From NCBI GenBank assembly GCA_001986395.2, contig MQVO02000005.1, forward strand, positions 186,001-250,000: a stretch of DNA of 64,000 nucleotides, given 5' to 3'. Shown one piece after another: positions 36,901-45,831 of the stretch (positions within the stretch are counted from its first letter, which is position 1; the number at the start of each line of letters is the position of its first letter). The translations under genes were made by a program, and so were the position numbers. The notes beneath the pieces are model-generated. The model made no database searches and had not been told where the DNA came from. It worked only from the letters and a program-made list of their open reading frames with translations. Origin of the DNA: Irpex lacteus. Taxonomy: Eukaryota > Basidiomycota > Agaricomycetes > Polyporales > Irpicaceae.

Positions 36901-39245
36901 CCTCCATCGTAACTATTCTTTATCTGTTGATGATTGAATGCTATTAACGAGAAGAATTGATCTGTTTGGAAACGTTTGTCATGATACATTAGCCAGTTCT
37001 TCTTCCTCAATGCATCAGAGATAGATATTTCAATATTCTCGTTGCCAAGCCCGCCATAACCATAAGGAAACAGCCAAGGGAACATAGACGGATATAGTTG
37101 AGGGTTGTCCCATATACTTTCCGGTTTGCTTTTTTTGCCAATTCCTAATGCTTTATTTCCATTCTCAAAGTAACGCAGTGCTTTAAAATATATATGTTTC
37201 GGATCTCCATCCCATAATTCAGTCAATTGCTCACTAGTGAGACCATGTACCACAAACGGTGCATCACCTTGGACTGTACCTTGTTCCTCTTCCTTATCGT
37301 TTACTGCTGTACTTTCTAGATTGTTGTTATGTGTTGACGGATGAAAATCCACTGCTATTGGAGGAGTATCCTCAGGATACTCCTTCAGATTTTCGTATGA
37401 GATTTGCAGGTCCCGATAGTCTGCATGATTTAGTTTTAACCACTCAAGAGCTGCCGCTACTCTATTCTTTCTAATTAGCAAAGGAAGTCGACGGAAATCT
37501 GCTGGCACCGGAGCATTGGGTGATATAAATATTATTGCCAGTACGCTTTGAAGATCAGATTGGGGAGGAGGTAGTACGTCATATATTTTACGTGTAGGTA
37601 TAGCGTTGCATACTACATTACATCGCATTTTATACAAATGTGAAACATGAACTCTAACGACTGCCTCACTTGCTACTATCCTTGCAATCATTTTTTTCTC
37701 CATCCAAGATAAATCCTGAAGCTCAGGAGGCACATCTCCCAGCCATAGACCATTTGCTAAAGCAAACTTAGGTAGACTGTTACGTTTTAAACTTAAACTA
37801 CAATCTGTACAAACTTTGTTTCCTCCAGCAGTCAACACCGGACCTATCAGCGGTTCAACTGGGTCAGAGATACTGGTACGCATCTTTCTAGTTACATTTG
37901 GACGGTGTAAAATAGAAAGTTTCTCTTGTATATCAGACAAAGGCGACAAGAGCGTTGTCAAGGTTGAACATCCACAAACAGCACAAGCCTCCTCCTGCAA
38001 ATTATCTGTATTACATTCACTTATGAAACTGTTGATTATACTGCTACGCTCATTGTTTGTCATAGGTTTTGGTGGAAAAGAACTTTGTTCACGCACTACA
38101 CGTTTATGTATTTGGTTTTTCCTTCTTGTTACATTTTTCTTTTCCTCTGACATTCTTTTACGATATGAAGCAACTCGTTGCTGAGTTGGAACAGGAGCTC
38201 GATGTGGGACCCGTCTGAATTCGGAGAAGTATGATGAACATTGAGTACACGTATGGTTTAATAACTTGTCGATAAAAACAGATTTCGTACGTTCACATTG
38301 CTTATAAGAAACACCATGAGCATTACAGATCAGTTGTAGATTTCGATGCGACACCTTGTACACTAACTTACTTAGAGGTACGCAAGCATAAATCGATTGC
38401 TTATCTTGCGTACAACCGGTCTCCTGATACGAGGTAAACCGATATAGTCCGCAAGGTATATGCACATTAGTCCAGGTCTTCAGTTCTTCATCAGTCCATA
38501 GGATATCTGACAACCCTCCCCCTACATGTCTAGGCTTAACTTTGAGTACTCGTACGTAGAGTAAGTGATGTTGACTCTTGACATAGTTATCTGTATAAAG
38601 ACCATAGAATATTTGTGTGAGATGGGTCAGACGTCTGCGGTGTTTGAACTCTGATCTTCTCACGTAATGTAGTTCTGAGTACAACTTGCACATCTGAACG
38701 GAATACTTTACTTTGAAATGGTGAGACTGATAGTAACGGTACAGAAACCACAACACGTTAGACAGAGGTAGTTTATCGTAATTGAAGTAATATTTAAGCA
38801 CAATGTTTTGGGGGCTGGTCATAGGCCAAACCAGGTCGTCAAGCGACGCGAGACTTTCTGGGATGGTGCTCGCCCGTACCATGCCACTAAGTGGCACCGG
38901 ATTATGTACAGCAGAAACTCCGGCCGGTTTCTGGTTTGCAGCAATTGTATTAAGATCAGTCGAGTCGAGAGACGTAGGTGTATCCCCTACACAATGATTT
39001 AGACTGTAGGATACCTTGTATTCACATGCATTGAACGAATCAACGCAACAAATAAAGTACAGCACTAGTAAGACAATATGATAGTACATACGTACATTTA
39101 ACATCCACTTGGACTTCATCGGTGACTGCGGTAAGAGTGACTTGCTCAGTGTTGATCGAGGAGAGGACGTAGACAACGCAGAACGGGTGCAAGGTAGGCA
39201 GGCTGAAAATGACGACCACTCCGCCTTATATGCAGAACTTGCCAC
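30987..39245 (-). CDS. Helitron Rep-helicase with chromodomain-like insert and C-terminal cysteine-protease domain
   Basis: Single exon, 2,752 codons. In order: Zn-type Cys clusters and a long N-terminal region (about 330-640); the Helitron Rep domain with HUH motif LTLHMHML (about 955) and two-Tyr motif AYVTDYITKS (about 1,149); a chromodomain-like segment with LMFLIQWEAGDTTWETLDN (about 1,325-1,390); an acidic Ser/Glu/Asp run (about 1,430-1,475); a PIF1-type SF1 helicase with GGMAGTGKSQ (about 1,807), YIFLDEVSML, AGDFAQLPPAG, FASQGRTR and TCLSRGSTYEG; and a USP/C19-like cysteine-protease domain with Cys box ETFSCAYDSLFAI (about 2,484), zinc-type CxxC pairs, and His box GEFHFTCRIIDADGGVWYND (about 2,690). 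Role: nicking, strand transfer and unwinding during transposition. Much more AT-rich than all neighbours. The true start may be Met at 39119, because a TATA-like box lies inside the longer frame. No internal stop. Confidence 0.9.
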   Translation of the reverse strand: MASSAYKAEWSSFSACLPCTRSALSTSSPRSTLSKSLLPQSPMKSKWMLNVRMYYHIVLLVLYFICCVDSFNACEYKVSYSLNHCVGDTPTSLDSTDLNTIAANQKPAGVSAVHNPVPLSGMVRASTIPESLASLDDLVWPMTSPQNIVLKYYFNYDKLPLSNVLWFLYRYYQSHHFKVKYSVQMCKLYSELHYVRRSEFKHRRRLTHLTQIFYGLYTDNYVKSQHHLLYVRVLKVKPRHVGGGLSDILWTDEELKTWTNVHIPCGLYRFTSYQETGCTQDKQSIYACVPLSKLVYKVSHRNLQLICNAHGVSYKQCERTKSVFIDKLLNHTCTQCSSYFSEFRRVPHRAPVPTQQRVASYRKRMSEEKKNVTRRKNQIHKRVVREQSSFPPKPMTNNERSSIINSFISECNTDNLQEEACAVCGCSTLTTLLSPLSDIQEKLSILHRPNVTRKMRTSISDPVEPLIGPVLTAGGNKVCTDCSLSLKRNSLPKFALANGLWLGDVPPELQDLSWMEKKMIARIVASEAVVRVHVSHLYKMRCNVVCNAIPTRKIYDVLPPPQSDLQSVLAIIFISPNAPVPADFRRLPLLIRKNRVAAALEWLKLNHADYRDLQISYENLKEYPEDTPPIAVDFHPSTHNNNLESTAVNDKEEEQGTVQGDAPFVVHGLTSEQLTELWDGDPKHIYFKALRYFENGNKALGIGKKSKPESIWDNPQLYPSMFPWLFPYGYGGLGNENIEISISDALRKKNWLMYHDKRFQTDQFFSLIAFNHQQIKNSYDGGFLLTKKKNFSEVVNRIMNVHATTLDDLIKRTSEGPVVPETEEERNCFRLLTDIDYVATKVDGSVTNRRKMRNEIWSLTSYLGAPTWFITFAPADVSHPICLYYADTKQRFWPNIPNADERTRLIANNPVAGARFFKFMTEMFIKHVLGYNSNANGLYGPTSGYYGTVEQQGRLTLHMHMLVWIKNSLTPQELREKIMNNESEFQKRMVQYLESCHQGEFVTSTMTEIDMHVTKKYKSNSANTPPTLRLPTELDNFCKLECKKCETCLKAIQTIKNKDIETDELLYLSNVHECHKDRCLSNKYKVCKARFPREVHVETTVDIESGALILKKGEAWLNTFSPDLTYLLRCNTDVTSLQSGTAIKSVIAYVTDYITKSPLKTHVIFDAVKTIFTRNMEEPVQGDDRLKKGRSVITKIVNALTAKSEIGSPMASMYLLKHADHYTSHLFQRFYWRPYVDAVKNEWDSVMTSANRDTTFDKDTELTHDEKVIIAKNKNGFVGISPVLDYVYRPKKYEQVNLYEWISMSNKTKCSKVASNTKSNRKSNNKLWRVDHIIDHKWKNKPRTSGKTLMFLIQWEAGDTTWETLDNSDELKALDIYLNQMGVAHWSELPDKNITPHINKQIIDDDSDNIQSSRFEHESKYNKAEYISYKKASSESEDDSSEESEESEDDSSEDTSDANTDSEDDSSEDTNSDNEVSFDSSHHTANNNSQISMQSLSRSVEQAEYYKYDDFLPEHPQYQTYKVHMLPKSKAKVPDFIGGTLPRHDRGNREEYCMTMLTFFRPWRTGLELKSNDQSWNEEFERYSFSQQERNIMKYFNLRYECNDARDDYAAQRRLHNVDHSQWPFNIDSQTTEWLDRHDNNDYNEFTNFDPDDTESYNYSNSALLSLQRMAETEALAEENGLLDNFANTDSELMDTLPDSIDTNEDAKHWHETLIKKRDSILQSRFKKTTNISSDNTNTNEEDSEGTVKIVDESYFSKMFKPKLKEDRDMIEVISKNFTLNDEQSRAFKIVANHATLKNPTQLKMYLGGMAGTGKSQVIKALIQFFTDRKEEYRFTCIAPTGAAASLIGGSTYHSFLGMNTFNKESEEKITNLTEVRANLQNVDYIFLDEVSMLDCRSLYNICKKMCKATGNEMNPFGSKNMILAGDFAQLPPAGSGKSLYAAQVESVIHHTSSYIEQEASIGKALWHQFTTVVILRQNMRQRSQSTDDAKFRTLLENLRYKSCTTEDIAFLRKRIAGRSDNSPKWSDNRFRNVSVVCTYNAIRDKLNDLGSIRFVKEFKQNLDHFYSLDRLHTNTKERKQKMKTEIKHIDPLRKNNILTINDQQYLWNLPPSSTSHHPGKIALCVGMPVMIKKNKATECSVTNGAEGIVVGWKSRPLDMNHNMLEVVFVKLTANPTPIQLPGLPENVVPVVAEPINITCKIHDGRTIDITRTQVPILLNFGMTDFASQGRTRQNNVVDIQNCRNHQAIYTCLSRGSTYEGTLIIRDFSTKYMTGGLDGYLRQEFRELELLDEITRLRYHNTLPTGVKGQTRSHLISSYRQKAGALYVPQYMPAPLKWNSKEPYILSDPFDEAQWEIIDHKKADKSDKTKASDTKELHLNTSNKSLPKYITAKGTTSLTQTSIAPKRSPSNKRKKNEIHNVPNKLNYIATKEQEQSPELSSLSKQVQRKRKHSEALNRPNKRAAIEIGASIDNSPMGFIWHAETFSCAYDSLFAILLNILRTTPFDWINIIELGDKYLQSFNLMFRSEDNTTLEMKRQAIRQLLCDDYPSQFPLSREGADIHELCYYMLNSSRAAGKKVLYCKNCMQEVKSKALNQFMLLHCTNEVWKKKTIRAGSPVGQCISNWMHVFFNTKTKTKCPQCQKTQTEYQYRYTTKIPFIHIRLDEKLQVRFERQIQFNDDSYRLSGIIYFGEFHFTCRIIDADGGVWYNDGIQTGSNSRYEGHINNIHPQLLHTAPSRRKAVVVIYNLMTDN
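39225..39234 (-). promoter_or_regulatory. TATA-like box for the Rep-helicase
   Basis: Minus strand GCATATAAGG. It lies about 105 bp upstream of the ATG at 39119, a normal distance, but overlaps codons 4-7 of the longest frame. This favours 39119 as the real start. The compositional change from GC-rich to AT-rich also falls just after it. Confidence 0.4.
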
Positions 39246-39373
39246 TCCGCGTCATGATTAAGTAATCAAACCGTATGACATCATATTTTCGGTATTTTAT
39301 CAAGCGGGACTCTACTGGTACACTTTCAAAGATAACAGAACATTCAGGACACTAAGATGCATGCGCTACGTTT

Positions 39374-40636
39374 TTAATAAGGATGGAAATAACCGTCATG
39401 TTTGTTCCAGTACGCGCGCCACATCCAGCCTACCAACTCTTTCACCACTCTCTGCGTGTCCCTGAAGACAACATGAGTGGGCAAACTTAAGGACAGATAG
39501 AAGTACTCACATATCATTCCCGGTAAGCGTACGTTCATTTCCATCAAAGAGACCCAAAGATTCTTGACGGAGACAGACTCTGGCAAAGTCGTCCTTGAGA
39601 CGGTTGGTCGCAACGATCAAGGGAAATACGCCAGGTTCGTCGTCCTCTACTCGATAGTGAACTCGGTGGAAGTCGTGGGGAAATGTTGCGATAGACCAGG
39701 TTGTGAGTGACACAGGATCAACTCGGTCTACCGCCTCCATGTCGAAGTTGATGCGAGGCAGCGGAATCGCCCAAGTGTGAGCGTCCAGCAAACATCTAAC
39801 TTGGCCGTTGTCGTAGTACTGGTTGTCCGCACTGGCCAACCGTTTGAACTCAAAGCCCCTGGAACGATATTTACGCACCGCCTTCCAGAGGGCCTCGGTT
39901 GAGCTCTTGAGGAGAAGGGAAGAAGACGCGCGAAGAGTGGCCTTGGGGTACAGGCAGTATGCGTAATTATACGTGATTACGTTCATCACGCAGGCTACAT
40001 GCATAAGTATTAGCAGAAAATGACAGTATAAACTAAGACGAGCGTACTGGAATGAAAGTTCAGAATGGCCGTCATTGGACTCCCGTCGACGACGACGAGC
40101 TGGACCTTCCTTACTTCTCCCTCCACGGTGCGCAGAAAGTTCAACACTCCTACCACTCCCCGCACATAGCTAGTCTCCTCGGCCCTGTTATCGTCCAAAG
40201 CCTGGAGAGCTTCCAGGTAAGTCAAAGGCTGGCCGTTAGGCCGCTCCGCAGGACAGAAGGTGTACGCGTTGGCCAACAACCAATCGCCGACATCGTGTTT
40301 CGCATCGTTAGCCGCATAGATGTCCAAGTCCGCCTCCGGATAAAAGACGCGGCAAAATAATTGGAGGGCGAAAGATCCTGAGACAAGAGCGCCGGTGCGA
40401 GATTGCATGACACGGAATGAGAAGGGATCGTTGAAGAAATGCTTCAGACGACGATAGATGCTGAAAGTATGATTAATGGCGCGGGGCATGGTCCTACGCA
40501 GAGCTTTATTGACCTTGGCCAACCGACAGATATCCGCAGCGCAAAGGTAAGGAAGGATTTGGTCGAGAACGTCGTTGAGAATGACGGAATTGCAGAGGAC
40601 AGGCTCGGTGACAACGGGCTTAGAGAAGGCGACCAT
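39374..40636 (-). CDS. F-box-like / nucleotidyltransferase-fold-like protein
   Basis: Three exons join in frame: 40636-~40061, ~40007-39513 and ~39463-39374 (ending WNKHDGYFHPY). Residues 17-55 (ILNDVLDQILPYL, then ICRLAKVNKALRR) look like a degenerate F-box. Residues 85-107 (VSGSFALQLFCRVFYPEADL, then DIY) fit the nucleotidyltransferase pattern GS-x(14)-D-x-D, with G87, S88, D103 and D105. The protein has no signal peptide or membrane segment. Similar F-box-plus-GS...DLD proteins are, from memory, numerous in agaricomycetes; their activity is unknown. First cargo gene after the Rep-helicase, same strand, spaced 128 bp. GC content is like the host chromosome, unlike the Rep-helicase. Confidence 0.75.
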
Positions 40637-40953
40637 GGTTACGACAACGTAAGATGAGGTTGGTGGGATAAGGAAGTGAGTGTGTGCGTAGTGTTCAACG
40701 ACGAGAGGCTGAGCGCGGGGGGCCTGTGGAAGAAGGTGCGTGTCTTGGCTTATTTATTATCACGCCGCCCATAACGAGGAGGGAGATCTGGCCATTGCGC
40801 ACAGCTAATCTTGTTATGGTTTAACTTGGTTCGCTCGATACCCCAGACGTAGTGCGATCTTAGCATACGTCACTATAATCGACCCTTCGCCAACCAAAGC
40901 ACCACACTCCATTTGTTGTACACTAGTCGCTAAAATACATTCGCTTATCAAGT

Positions 40954-43772
40954 TTAGTCGCGGTCGGGAGTAGCCAACACAACAATGCGCATCAACTGGA
41001 AACTAACGTCCTCGTGCTTTGTGTCCTTATGAGGACGACTACCGGGGACGTAATGCGCGCATACGTATGAGTTCTCGGGAATCTCACCCTCGCGCCAGGG
41101 TTCAGCAGCTCCAAGAGTTTCCTGGTTGCAACCAGGATAATTCCCTTTGCGAACCGCGGCCCTAAGATCATAGACGGGAACTGGATGTAATTAGAGTGTG
41201 CACGATCGTCAGGCAAAGTTAGCGAACTCACGATGATCGTTAGTGAAACGGATGCCGGTTGCAACCGCGTTCTTGATCTCCGCCCTGCGATCCGCTTCAT
41301 CGGTCTCGCGGTGGACCGTTCGACCTCCAACACTATAGGCAGGAAGCGACAAGTCTGGCTCCTCAGAGGAATCGCGAGCCCCCTTTGGTGCGTCGGCTGA
41401 GCAGTTGCCGTTAGAACCAACGCGGAATTGAACAATGATAATGGACACTCACGATAGGGGTTAGGAGAGAGTGTGGTGGAGAGCTGGATGCCGCCAGTAC
41501 GGATGGGCATACCTATAGCTTCAGCCCCCAACATTGTCGCTATTCCGTTCATCGCGCGCTGAATTTCCATGGACAGAGGACGGATGATAGCATGTCGCAG
41601 GTGGTAGTTTCTGCCGTCGCGGGTTTTGACGATGAAGGACTTTGTCAGTTGACTTTCGATGATTGTGCCGTACAAGGTGAACCCGACGTAATCTTTGTCG
41701 TTGTAGTCGGGGCTTCTGGATAGGTTCCTCAGGCATCGGTAGACGGTGTTCTGGTAGTTGCCCGATCGGACAACGTTCTTGACAAAGTCGGCGCTGTCGA
41801 CCCGAGCTAAGTTGAACAGGTACCGTCCAAACACGCCTGTTACAGACAGCTTCTTGAGGAAGCTAATTCCAACGTTAGTTTGTCATCATCGCGAGGAGGA
41901 GTTATAAACGTACTCAAAGCGGGGGTCGTCTTGCATAATTCCAACATACTTCATGGCTTTCCGGAACATGATTAAGACATTCGTAGAGTCGTTGGTATAG
42001 CACGTTAAGAGTCCCTTGGCTTCGCTGAATAGAACACTATGAGCGCGAATGGGCGTGCAGTGTAAAGACAGCCTACCCAATAAGAGGAGGTGCTTTCGGG
42101 CCAGTATAGGTATCGTACATGGTCCGGCACATGTAACGTCGGTGAACGGGATCGTCGAAGTTTGAGATGGCATCAACAAGCGCAGCACCCGTAGATTCTG
42201 GCGAGTCGGCGCGGAGATAACGAATACCAGAAGGCCCAGCATCCGACGGTCCAGCGCCGCGCGCACCGATGTTGCTGTCCTTCCTATACGAGAGTCGAAA
42301 TAGTGAGAAGAGGATGAGGTAAAAAGAAATTGTCTCACATTCTGCGACTGATCTTTGAAACCCTGCTAAGCGGTTAGCTATGAGCAGAAATACCGACATA
42401 TCTTCACTCACGGGGTCTCTTGGATAGGATCGCGGCTCGTCTCAGCTTCTTCCATAGCATCGTTGTCATCGACAACGGTATTTGTTTTAGCTCTGAAGAG
42501 ACCAGTTAGTAACGGTGAGTAGGATGGCTTAATCGTACGTACTTCTTCCGCGGCGAGGGTTTATCCTCGACATCTGCGGCTCCGGGGAATTCGTCATCTT
42601 CTTTGGCGAGGAAAGGGTTCTCGTCGCCGTCCGACAAAAGTTCTGCCTTGTCTTTGGCACGTTCAACGGCTGACGGCACGCTTTTGACGGTGATCTTGTT
42701 ATCGAGGAGTTTGACAGAAACGTTTCCTTTCCTTCTTGTTTCAAGTATAATTAGCCTTTACTATACATGCCTATAACATGTCGACATTGCGTACCTAGCT
42801 GTGACCTCTTCTTCCTCATCAGACTTGGCACGCTTTTTACCCTTGGACCTAGAGCTGAACGGTATGTCAGTTTATGAAAGGAATGTTGTTAAGATGCCAC
42901 AAACCTGACAGGCTCAACCGGCTCTTCATCTGATTCAGCCTTCTTATTTTTGTTCGAGCCTCTAGTCCGAGCCTTGGGGGTTTCGGGAATAGGATCTGGC
43001 TCAGCGTCGTCGATATCGCTTGATGTTACAAAGTCAGAAGATGTTAATATGGTGAACGCACAACATACCTGGAAGCTGACTTTACCAGTTCCCTACAGTA
43101 AAGATCAGACGTCTTTGAACAGAACTACAGGAAGACGTAAGGCTTACCCCTCGTCCCTATCGTCGATGAATGCGCGGTCTTCCTCGTCTTCCTCTTCCTC
43201 CTCTTCTGAACTCCTGGACAAGGAACGTTCAATAAGCGATAAGTTCTTTGTCGATATACTTGGTTACTTACCTTTCATCATCGCCTTGAGCTTCGTCATC
43301 GACGTAGGCTTTATTGTTCTTCCTGGTAGTACGTTAGCCTCGGTCAAGGTTACCCACTGGTGAAACTTACTTGACCTGTTTCCTACCCTTGGGGGTAGGC
43401 GTGTCCGGGACCGCATGAGCCTTACGGGCAGACTTACGGCCAGAGCGGGCACTGTGATGATCTCAATATTGTGCATCATGGTGTAGGCAGCGTTCATCAC
43501 GATACTTACGAAGAAGCGGCGGCTCGTTGTTTTTCATCGTCACTGTCGATGCCTTGTTTCTTACTATTTACTTGGTTAGAAGTCGGTAGACAGGCAACTA
43601 CGAACAGACTCACCTCTGACGTCCACGGGCCTTCGCTGGGGTCTTCGGCTCAGGAGCCATGGCAGTCGGCTCCGGACTGGCCGCCTGTTTACGAGGGGAT
43701 TTCCTGAAGGGGATGTCAGCGATCTTGAATGTAACGAGGGAACACAGTAAAGACTTGCCTCTTGCCAGGCAT
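40954..43772 (-). CDS. Unknown protein with long charged N-terminus, intron-dense
   Basis: Not recognised. Start at 43772: MPGKRKSPRKQAASPEPTAM, using a GC-AG first intron (AG/GCAAGT donor). The N-terminal half is a chain of very short exons (about 50-110 nt) coding Lys/Arg and Glu/Asp/Ser blocks such as SSEEEEEDEEDRAF and SRSKGKKRAKSDEEEE, suggesting a nuclear protein that binds chromatin or nucleic acid. Then a glycine/proline segment (RYLRADSPESTGAALVDAI) and an ordered C-terminal domain: GYVGFTLYGTI-like strand (YVGFTLYGTIIESQLTKSFI), IQRAMNGIATMLGAEAIGM, and the last exon PVYDLRAAVRKGNYPGCN ending VVLATPDRD with TAA at 40954-40956. The last-exon frame was chosen because the splice from ...FTNDH reads on without a stop. 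Exon edges in the N-terminal half are approximate. Confidence 0.65.
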
Positions 43773-44487
43773 AACTCGCCAGTAGGAGGGAAAAGATGAG
43801 CTGAGATGGAGGATCGAAAGAAGAGAGCAATCGTGTTAATGTCGTCGGCAGGCCCCCGCGTTGATTAGTAAGAATATCACATGCATTCTTGAGGAACAAT
43901 CGCGGAACTGGAGCATTATCTTTCGACCCTGGACATACGTCAGCTGCAATCTACCGAACTCGGTGCTTTTGAATTCCGAGCGTATAACTTATCTACAAGG
44001 AGTAATCGTTCCACGTTGCTACCAAACGTCCGACTCGCCGAGCGGTGGAGCGTATCTATCGCCACAGCTCCTTTCTCCATCGGCAAACCAGGTTAAATTC
44101 GGGGTCAGACGCGAAAATGCTTGGTATGAGAGTTTATTGGACGAGGACGGCTTTGCGCCGACGCTAAACGACAAGCGGAGGGTCACTCGAATAAAAAAGA
44201 ATGATGAGGAGCAGGCACCTCTACTTAATAGGAAAAGCGAGTTCCACAGGACGCAAATATAACAGGCCGCCTTTACGCCCATGCTAATTTAGCACGCAAC
44301 GTTAGTAATGACCTGACGTCAATGCTGCGGCTCGTGAATTCCGCCGAGCTGTCGAGCTTCGACTGAGAGATATCCGAACCAGATGATTGGAGCTAGGAGA
44401 ATTATCGTGAAGACGCATTTCTGGAAGTTCTCGTACCAGTGCAACTACTCACCTTCCCGTCAATTCATCGTTCAGTCTGCTTTTCCG
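43773..44487. other. Divergent intergenic region inside the element
   Basis: Separates the minus-strand charged-protein gene from the plus-strand small gene, so it should hold both promoters. It contains a 133-codon ORF at 43,861-44,262 (ends APLLNRKSEFHRTQI) that might be a separate gene or leader. I see no motif in it and no splice link to the next gene. Confidence 0.4.
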
Positions 44488-45740
44488 ATGGCACTTGAAG
44501 TGTTGTACTCTGAGAAAGACAAGTATGGTCAGTATTTCAGACATGCGGGACTGGCTTGCCGTACTGAGTCGACTACTATAGCAAACATACTGCAAGATCA
44601 TCTTGAAGAGGCGAATAGTTCCAACGACAGCGATAAACAGCTGCATTTATTTCAACAGGTGAGATATAGGGATCCCGGCGAGGGTGAGGATGCTTACACC
44701 GAGCGATGCTTATAGCCAGAAAGGCTGACGATAAGTACTCAAATATGGACTCGATCCACGGGTCAAAAAGACATCGTATACCCACCGGCGGGAGGGCGTG
44801 GCGAAGATCGCGAAGAGGTCGTATTCAGGTTACGAGGTTACTTGTTACGCTCGCAACTGCCGCCTATCACTCGCAAGGACCAGTAAGCCTCTGACGGTGG
44901 AAATATGAATATACATCTCACTTTTTCCGTCTCAGGTTGACCAAAAACGCTATGAACGCGAAGCAGTCGTTGGTCCTCACCGGGCTAGGTCTGAAAGCGT
45001 TTGATAACAATGTCAGGGCCATTATGGAAATACACTCTCGATTTGCAAGCGACCTACCGGCCGACACATTACAACCTTGGTTTCCGGCAATGGACGACAA
45101 CGATATGTGCATTGAGCTGTCTAACCGTTACTTCACGCCAGAATATCTTGCCGGTGGCTATGAGAAACGAGAGTTAGATGATTTGGTCGACCCTCTGGGA
45201 CTGCTGAAGACACACGCTCACGGCGGCCGGCACACCGAAGACAACGAAGTGCTCTACTTCGAGCGTATCGTCGAGCAAGACAACCGGTGAGTCAGAACGG
45301 CTTCAAAAGCTCACAAGTAAACGTACTTAACGCCTATTCAGTTTCCGTTACATGTCGTGCAAACCATTGGCCATGAAGGCGGGTCTCCTAGTGGAAGTGC
45401 AGGCTTCGTTCTGCACCGTTCCCATCTCAAAGGGCCGCCACCTCATGTTAGCAAAGCTGCGTTCCGTTTGTGTGCTAGATAAGAGGGTATACCAAGTAAG
45501 TATTATCTACACGTCTTCAGTAATCCGTATTCAAACACATGTCAGGAACTCAACGATCGGGTTTTTGCGAGCATGAAGAAAGCAACCAAGGAAGAAGTTA
45601 GACGAGTCAAGCGCAAGGTTGGATATCAGTCAGAAGGACAGGACGGGGACAAGAGTCTGGAAGGTGATGCCGATCGTGCGATGAAGAAGTTGAGAATCGA
45701 CGATGGTAGGGAAGAAATGGCAACGGATAGCTTCCAATGA
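44488..45740 (+). CDS. Small unknown protein with HTEDNEVLYFERI motif
   Basis: Five exons, all GT-AG and in frame: 44488-44658 (MALEVLYSEKDKYGQYFRHA), 44716-44882, 44936-45286, 45342-45495 and 45546-45740 (ending MATDSFQ). Roughly 340 residues, soluble, acidic/basic tail (RRVKRKVGYQSEG). Recognisable blocks are DPLGLLKTHAHGGRHTEDNE and GLLVEVQASFCTVPISKGRH. I recall similar HTEDN / VE.Q.SF..IP proteins as a repeated family of unknown function in agaricomycetes. The frame is also open upstream to an ATG at 44383. Converges with the dioxygenase gene (91 bp between stops), part of the element's compact cargo. Confidence 0.7.
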
Positions 45741-45831
45741 GAACGGTAATGAGAACGGTAATAGTGTAAGAATGTATATTGTAACATAGCCGCGAACTTA
45801 ATAAGTCTATGAATCAAAAACGACTGCGCTA

